From: an uncultured Lachnospiraceae bacterium
GTDB lineage: Bacteria; Bacillota; Clostridia; Lachnospirales; Lachnospiraceae
Direction of reading: 5' to 3'
DNA: 64,000 bases
Assembly: GCA_947173495.1 (NCBI GenBank)
Contig: CAMWFQ010000020.1
Location: 1 to 64,000, forward strand
Program-made: the position numbers and the translations under genes
Shown here: piece after piece, positions 59,817 through 64,000 of the stretch
Layout: every line of letters starts with the position of its first letter
How positions within the stretch are numbered: position 1 is the stretch's first letter
The notes under the pieces: model-generated
Seen by the model: the letters and a program-made list of their open reading frames with translations, nothing else
Database searches by the model: none
Told to the model about the DNA's origin: nothing

Positions 59817-61181
59817 ATGAAGAGAATTGATTTTGAAAAGGGAACTATTACTGGAAACATTCTTGGAGCAGCACTTCCAATGCTTGTTGCCCAGATACTG
59901 AATTTGTTGTATAACATTGTGGACCGTGTATATATTGCCCGTATTCCACAAGCTGGAACCGCGGCGCTGGGTGCGGTGGGATTATGTTTTCCACTGATCG
60001 TGATTATCAGTGCATTTGCCAATCTCTTTGGAAGTGGCGGAGCGCCTTTGTTTTCTATTTACAGAGGAAAAAAGGAAGAACAACATGCGGAATGCATTAT
60101 GAACACATCGTTCACCATGCTTTGCTTCAGTGCCATTATATTAACGGTGATGGGGCTTGTGTTTGCCCGTCCATTGTTGATTTTGTTTGGAGCATCAGAG
60201 GGCTCGCTGGTATATGCATATCCTTATATGCTGATATATCTGATTGGCACATTGCCGTCTATGCTTGCTGTTGGAATGAATCCGTTTATTAATGCGCAGG
60301 GGTATTCTCTTGTTGGTATGCTGTCTGTTGCAATTGGTGCGGCGGCCAATCTGATTCTTGATCCGGTGTTTATTTTTGTACTCGGATTTGGCGTGCGTGG
60401 TGCAGCAATTGCAACTGTTATTTCACAGTGTCTGTCGGCTGTATTTGTTATGTTCTTTCTTACGGGAAAGTCGGAACTGAAGGTTCGCTTTCTTAAGAAA
60501 AATGAATGGTCCAGGTCACTGGAATTTGCCAGGAATATTGTGAGCCTGGGAACGGCAGGCTTTATTATGCAGTTAACGAACAGTCTTGTGACGATCTGTT
60601 GCAATAATGTTCTTTCTGTAACTGGAGGAGATATTTACATTTCGGTAATGACCATTGTGTCAAGTGTAAGGCAGCTCGTTGAAACACCAATTTATGCCAT
60701 TAATGAAGGGACTTCTCCCATATTAAGTTATAATTATGGGGCCGGACGGCCGGCAAGAGTCCGAAAAGCGGGCATTGTAATGGGAATCATGATATTCTCT
60801 TATACAGCTTTGATGTGGAGTCTCATAATTCTGGCACCCGAAACCTTAATTAAGGTTTTCAGTTCGGATATGGTTTTAGTCAGTGACTCTGTTCCGGCAC
60901 TGAAACAATATTTTGGCGCATTTATATTTATGGATTTACAGTATATTGGTCAGACCATATTTAAGTCTATGAATAAAAAGAAGCAGGCAATTTTTTTCTC
61001 ACTGCTTCGAAAAGTGTTTATTGTGGTTCCGTTAACCTATTTGATGCCATATGCGATGCATATGGGTACCGATGGCGTCTTCCTGGCAGAACCGGTGTCT
61101 AATATCATTGGCGGCAGCATTTGTTTTATTACAATGTTGTGCACAGTTCTTCCGGAACTCAGGCGTATGGAAAAGAGATAA
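59817..61181 (+). CDS. MATE-family multidrug/metabolite exporter
   Basis: A 454-residue membrane protein with about 12 hydrophobic segments. The N-terminal GNILGAALPMLVAQILNLLY and NIVDRVYIARI, and the mid-protein INEGTSPILSYNYGA, are hallmarks of MATE Na+ or H+ antiporters. GGAGAT precedes the ATG. It is followed, after 112 bp, by a small SGNH hydrolase gene. Base composition is similar to neighbours on the right. Substrate unknown. Confidence 0.92.
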   Translation: MKRIDFEKGTITGNILGAALPMLVAQILNLLYNIVDRVYIARIPQAGTAALGAVGLCFPLIVIISAFANLFGSGGAPLFSIYRGKKEEQHAECIMNTSFTMLCFSAIILTVMGLVFARPLLILFGASEGSLVYAYPYMLIYLIGTLPSMLAVGMNPFINAQGYSLVGMLSVAIGAAANLILDPVFIFVLGFGVRGAAIATVISQCLSAVFVMFFLTGKSELKVRFLKKNEWSRSLEFARNIVSLGTAGFIMQLTNSLVTICCNNVLSVTGGDIYISVMTIVSSVRQLVETPIYAINEGTSPILSYNYGAGRPARVRKAGIVMGIMIFSYTALMWSLIILAPETLIKVFSSDMVLVSDSVPALKQYFGAFIFMDLQYIGQTIFKSMNKKKQAIFFSLLRKVFIVVPLTYLMPYAMHMGTDGVFLAEPVSNIIGGSICFITMLCTVLPELRRMEKR

Positions 61182-61293
61182 AACGGGCAATGGCTCTGAT
61201 TTGAGTGCAAACGAGCAGGAATGGGTTGTATTTATGCCGCTTTTGGCGTTTTGCGAACGTACTGATCGGAAAAGATAATAGGAGAGAATGAAC

Positions 61294-61926
61294 ATGACAA
61301 AGGAAGAAAAAATAGCACGTTACAGAGAATTAAATCAGAAAGTGATACCGGGACAAATTGTGTGCGCTGGTTCCTCATTGATGGAAATGTTTCCGGTGGA
61401 AAAATTTATAAACGAAGATCAACTGGATACAACGATTTATAACCGTGGGATTGGTGGATTTATCACGGATGAACTGCTTAAAAATGTGGATGTCTGTATA
61501 TTGGATTTGAAACCATCCCGTTTATTTATTAATATAGGGACAAATGATCTGAGTGATCCTGCAATTTCCATGAACCAGATGATCGCAAACTACGACAGAA
61601 TCCTTTCCATTGTGGAAACAAAACTGCCGGACACTGAAATCTATATGATGGCATATTATCCGATTAATTATGAGGCTGCCACTGAGGAGATGAAGCCTTG
61701 TCTGCGCATTCGTACGAATGAGAAAATTGCAGCGGCAAATAAGGCAGTGGAGAAACTGGCAGAAAAACATCATGCAAAGTATATAGACATCAACGATCCG
61801 TTAAAGGATGAGCTTGGAAATCTCAAAGCTGAATACACAGTCGAGGGAATGCATATCAAAGAGGAGGGCTACCGCATAATTTTTGATCTGTTTATGGGGT
61901 ATGCAAAAGAACCGCATTGGAAATGA
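61294..61926 (+). CDS. SGNH/GDSL hydrolase
   Basis: A 210-residue esterase-like protein. Block I is IVCAGSSLMEMFP with the nucleophile Ser, block III INIGTNDLSD, and the C-terminal His lies in EGMHIKEEGY. GGAG at 61281 is nine bases before the ATG at 61294 and only three before the ATG at 61288, so the former is preferred. No signal peptide. It may deacylate a cytoplasmic saccharide or lysophospholipid; unrelated in sequence to the esterase at 8871. Confidence 0.83.
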   Translation: MTKEEKIARYRELNQKVIPGQIVCAGSSLMEMFPVEKFINEDQLDTTIYNRGIGGFITDELLKNVDVCILDLKPSRLFINIGTNDLSDPAISMNQMIANYDRILSIVETKLPDTEIYMMAYYPINYEAATEEMKPCLRIRTNEKIAAANKAVEKLAEKHHAKYIDINDPLKDELGNLKAEYTVEGMHIKEEGYRIIFDLFMGYAKEPHWK

Positions 61927-61990
61927 TAAAATGCAATGGCAAAATTTATATTGTGCAAAAACGCAGTCCAGATATGCAGATAAAAGTTGT

Positions 61991-62020
61991 TTGACAAAAA
62001 AGAAACCTTTGTGTTACTAT
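61991..62020 (+). promoter_or_regulatory. Promoter for the T-box leader and thrS
   Basis: A perfect TTGACA (61991-61996), 18-bp spacer and TACTAT (62015-62020); an overlapping TATACT is four bases further down. Transcription would begin near 62030, just before stem I of the T-box. Confidence 0.6.
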
Positions 62021-62030
62021 ACTTTTTATA

Positions 62031-62319
62031 ACAGAGAAAAGCAATGACGGAAAAGAGTAGGATACCGGAAGCATCCAGAGAGAACGGCGATTTGGTGGAA
62101 GCTGTTTATGTGAAAAGAATCCGAAAACCATTCCAGAGCTGCAGGACCTAAGATTCATGCGAATTGTTAAGTACTGCCGTATTCCTGCGTTAGAGGATAG
62201 GATTTACATACTGTACAGGCAGGCCTGTTTATGTGGAATCTGAAGTGAAAAGTTAAGGTGGAACCGTGCAGAGTGCACCCTTAGATATTCCGTGGTGGGA
62301 TATTTAAGGGTGCTTTTTT
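62031..62319 (+). promoter_or_regulatory. T-box riboswitch, predicted threonine-specific
   Basis: Features in order: AGTAG and AGAGAAC-GGCGATTTGGTG of stem I, a candidate specifier codon ACC (Thr) at 62127-62129 in the 3' side of the loop (GAAAACCATTCC), the T-box AAGGTGGAACCGTGC at 62255-62269, and a terminator GCACCCTTA...TAAGGGTGC followed by six T residues (62275-62319). Uncharged tRNA-Thr pairing at the specifier and at TGGA would favour the antiterminator and express thrS. Specificity agrees with the downstream gene. Confidence 0.88.
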
Positions 62320-62320
62320 A

Positions 62321-62480
62321 TGCGCAGGGGCGCACAGATGAAGTTTGTTGCTGACGCAACGTGCGCCCCGCGCGCGAGTAGAGGGAAGAGCATCCTCTAC
62401 TCGATTGAGCAGGCCCGCACAGCAGAATATGCCGCTGAAGCGGCATGCGCCCCGCGCGGCGGGCAGAGCGCATAAAGCAT
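62321..62480 (+). repeat. Dispersed structured repeat, copy C (with a second degenerate unit)
   Basis: Unit 1: GGGGCGCAC (62327-62335) pairs with GTGCGCCCC (62361-62369) around GTTGC-TGAC-GCAAC; CGCGCGAG; then GAGTAGAGG (62376-62384) pairs with CCTCTACTC (62394-62402). Unit 2 starts at GCAGGCCCGC and has GCCGCT-GA-AGCGGC (62431-62444) with GCCCGC pairing GCGGGC. It lies between the T-box terminator and the thrS ribosome site, so every full-length thrS message carries it. Confidence 0.7.
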
Positions 62481-62522
62481 GGAGGAAATAATCCGTCAGG
62501 CAAAAGAAAGGAGAAGGAAGAA

Positions 62523-64000
62523 ATGAAGGTATTAAAAAGAGATGGTCAGATTGTAGAAGGAAAATTTGAGGAAAAGGAGGTGCGGGAAGCGTTCTGGCAT
62601 ACAAGCGCCCATGTGCTGGCACAGGCGGTAAAGCGGCTGTATCCGGATACGAAATGCGCCATCGGGCCGGCTGTGGAAAACGGATTCTATTATGACTTTG
62701 AGTTTGGTTTCCCTTTTACGGAAGAGCTGCTGGGTACGGTTGAGGCAGAGATGAAAAAGATCGTAAAGGAGGCGCTGCCGCTGGAGGTATATGCCGTCAG
62801 CAGGCAAAAGGCTCTTGGTTATATGCAGGAAAGGGGCGAAAGCTATAAGGAAGAAATGATCGGCAGTCTGCCGGAAAGTGAGCAGATCAGCTTTTACAGA
62901 CAGGGAGATTATGCGGAATTCTGCGCAGGACCGCACATCGTAAATACCAGCCTGATCAAAGCCTTTAAGCTTTTGTCGGTAGCGGGCGCCTACTGGCGGG
63001 GAGATGAAAAAAATAAAATGCTCACCCGCATCTATGGTATTTCCTTCCCGAAAACATCTGATCTGGAAGAGCATTTGAAAATGCTGGAGGAAGCCAGGAA
63101 GAGAGATCACAGGAAACTGGGAAGAGAGCTGGGGCTGTTTGCGCTTATGGAGGAAGGGCCGGGATTTCCCTTTTTCCTGCCCAGAGGGATGGTACTTAAG
63201 AATCTGTTGATCGATTACTGGAGAAAACTGCATGAAAGAGAAGGGTATAAAGAGATTACAACACCGATGATCTTAAGCCGCAGCCTGTGGGAGATGTCGG
63301 GGCACTGGGAGCACTACCGTGAAAATATGTATACCACGATGATAGATGACACGCCGTTTGCCATCAAACCTATGAGTTGTCCCGGCGGTATGCTGGTATA
63401 TAAGATGGAGCCGCACTCCTACAGGGAACTTCCTATGCGTCTGGGAGAACTGGGAATCGTACACCGGCATGAAAAATCAGGACAGCTTCACGGCCTTATG
63501 CGGGTAAGGTGCTTTACCCAGGATGATGCCCATATCTTTATGACGGAGGATCAGGTCATGGAGGAGATTCAAAAGGTGGCAAAGCTGATCGACGAGGTCT
63601 ATGCCAGATTCGGATTTCAGTATTTTGTGGAGCTTTCCACAAAGCCGGAAAACAGTATAGGAAGCCAGGAGGAATGGGATCTGGCAACACTGGCGCTGGA
63701 GAATGCCATGAAAGCCATGGGAATGTCTTATATTGTCAATGAAGGGGACGGTGCTTTTTACGGGCCCAAGCTTGATTTTCATCTGAGGGATTCTATCGGA
63801 AGAACATGGCAGTGCGGCACCATCCAGCTGGACTTTCAGCTTCCCCGGCGCTTCGGAGCGGAATATATCGGGGCGGATGGAGAAAAGCATCGCCCGGTCA
63901 TGATCCACAGGGTTATTTTTGGATCTATTGAGAGGTTTATTGGAATCCTGATTGAGCATTATGCCGGAAAATTCCCGCTCTGGCTATCGCCGGTTCAGGT
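62523..64000 (+). CDS. thrS: Threonyl-tRNA synthetase lacking the TGS domain (cut by window end)
   Basis: At least 492 residues are encoded, running off the window. The editing domain starts almost at once: HTSAH (His26, His30) and later CAGPH give the zinc-like HxxxH/CxxxH editing site, followed by the class II core with KPMSCPGG (zinc Cys), [11 protein letters not shown] (motif 2) and FGSIERFIG. The usual 60-residue N-terminal TGS domain is missing: only 25 residues precede the editing motif. GGAGAAGGA precedes the ATG, and no TGS-encoding frame exists upstream, where the T-box and a repeat lie. It charges tRNA-Thr. Confidence 0.93.
   Translation, partial: MKVLKRDGQIVEGKFEEKEVREAFWHTSAHVLAQAVKRLYPDTKCAIGPAVENGFYYDFEFGFPFTEELLGTVEAEMKKIVKEALPLEVYAVSRQKALGYMQERGESYKEEMIGSLPESEQISFYRQGDYAEFCAGPHIVNTSLIKAFKLLSVAGAYWRGDEKNKMLTRIYGISFPKTSDLEEHLKMLEEARKRDHRKLGRELGLFALMEEGPGFPFFLPRGMVLKNLLIDYWRKLHEREGYKEITTPMILSRSLWEMSGHWEHYRENMYTTMIDDTPFAIKPMSCPGGMLVYKMEPHSYRELPMRLGELGIVHRHEKSGQLHGLMRVRCFTQDDAHIFMTEDQVMEEIQKVAKLIDEVYARFGFQYFVELSTKPENSIGSQEEWDLATLALENAMKAMGMSYIVNEGDGAFYGPKLDFHLRDSIGRTWQCGTIQLDFQLPRRFGAEYIGADGEKHRPVMIHRVIFGSIERFIGILIEHYAGKFPLWLSPVQ

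Noticed and set aside
62401-62480. Hairpins before thrS as a second riboswitch
   Set aside because: They match the dispersed repeat seen elsewhere in unrelated contexts and have no adjoining terminator.
1-64000. CRISPR array, tRNA or rRNA genes
   Set aside because: No regularly spaced direct repeats, cloverleaf-like sequence or rRNA signature was seen on reading both strands.

Overview
The window looks like chromosomal DNA from a gut Clostridia species, most likely of the Lachnospiraceae. This is inferred from gene content: several CUT1 sugar ABC transporters without a local ATPase, YesM/YesN two-component systems, many cytoplasmic glycoside hydrolases, a T-box-controlled thrS, strong GGAGG ribosome sites and frequent TTG starts. 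No rRNA, tRNA, CRISPR array, phage gene or transposase was seen.

Layout. (1) 0.1-12 kb: a ROK repressor diverges from a nine-gene sugar operon: binding protein, two permeases, D-lyxose/D-mannose isomerase, PfkB kinase, class II aldolase, FGGY kinase, SGNH esterase and GH2 beta-mannosidase-like enzyme. It reads as uptake and cytoplasmic breakdown of (acetylated) beta-mannosides. (2) 12-17.3 kb, minus strand: LytTR regulator, GHKL kinase and two ABC exporter half-transporters, with a phased direct repeat before the exporters. (3) 17.5-24.8 kb: LysM lipoprotein, NADAR protein, remnant of a methyltransferase-like gene, DUF262/DUF1524 (GmrSD-like) protein, HAD phosphatase, 1-phosphofructokinase-like kinase and an acetyltransferase broken by one stop codon. 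(4) 25-35.5 kb: an AlwI-type restriction-modification locus, with two adenine methyltransferases on the left and the endonuclease on the right, split by about 6.8 kb. The intervening segment holds a SorC regulator, a PHP phosphatase, two TIM-barrel PEP-hydrolase-family proteins, a Tm-1-like/UPF0261 protein and a RuBisCO-like protein. A 97-bp, about 89% identical copy of the methyltransferase/endonuclease junction flanks the split. (5) 35.6-38.8 kb: macrodomain and class M sirtuin pair, an AlbA_2 ATPase regulator with a consensus promoter, and the tail of a second sirtuin. (6) 39-44 kb: OmpR/HK pair, domain-permuted GH3 and an unknown protein. (7) 44-59.6 kb: LplABC-like transporter, MFS carrier, YesMN pair, GH127-like enzyme, aldo/keto reductase, two sugar-isomerase TIM barrels and an (alpha/alpha)6 glycosidase, a second glycan locus. 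(8) 59.8-64 kb: MATE exporter, SGNH hydrolase, and a T-box leader before a thrS that lacks the TGS domain and runs off the window.

The most unusual system is the divergent SorC-PHP / TIM-barrel, Tm-1-like, TIM-barrel, RuBisCO-like cluster. It has no obvious transporter or kinase and fits no catabolic pathway I recognise. A second theme is a dispersed, structured intergenic repeat (near 33.7, 54.7 and 62.4 kb, with degenerate pieces near 0.06 and 38.9 kb) whose stems change sequence but keep pairing. A third is the density of ADP-ribose-related genes (NADAR, macrodomain, SirTM and a SirTM fragment) within 20-39 kb.
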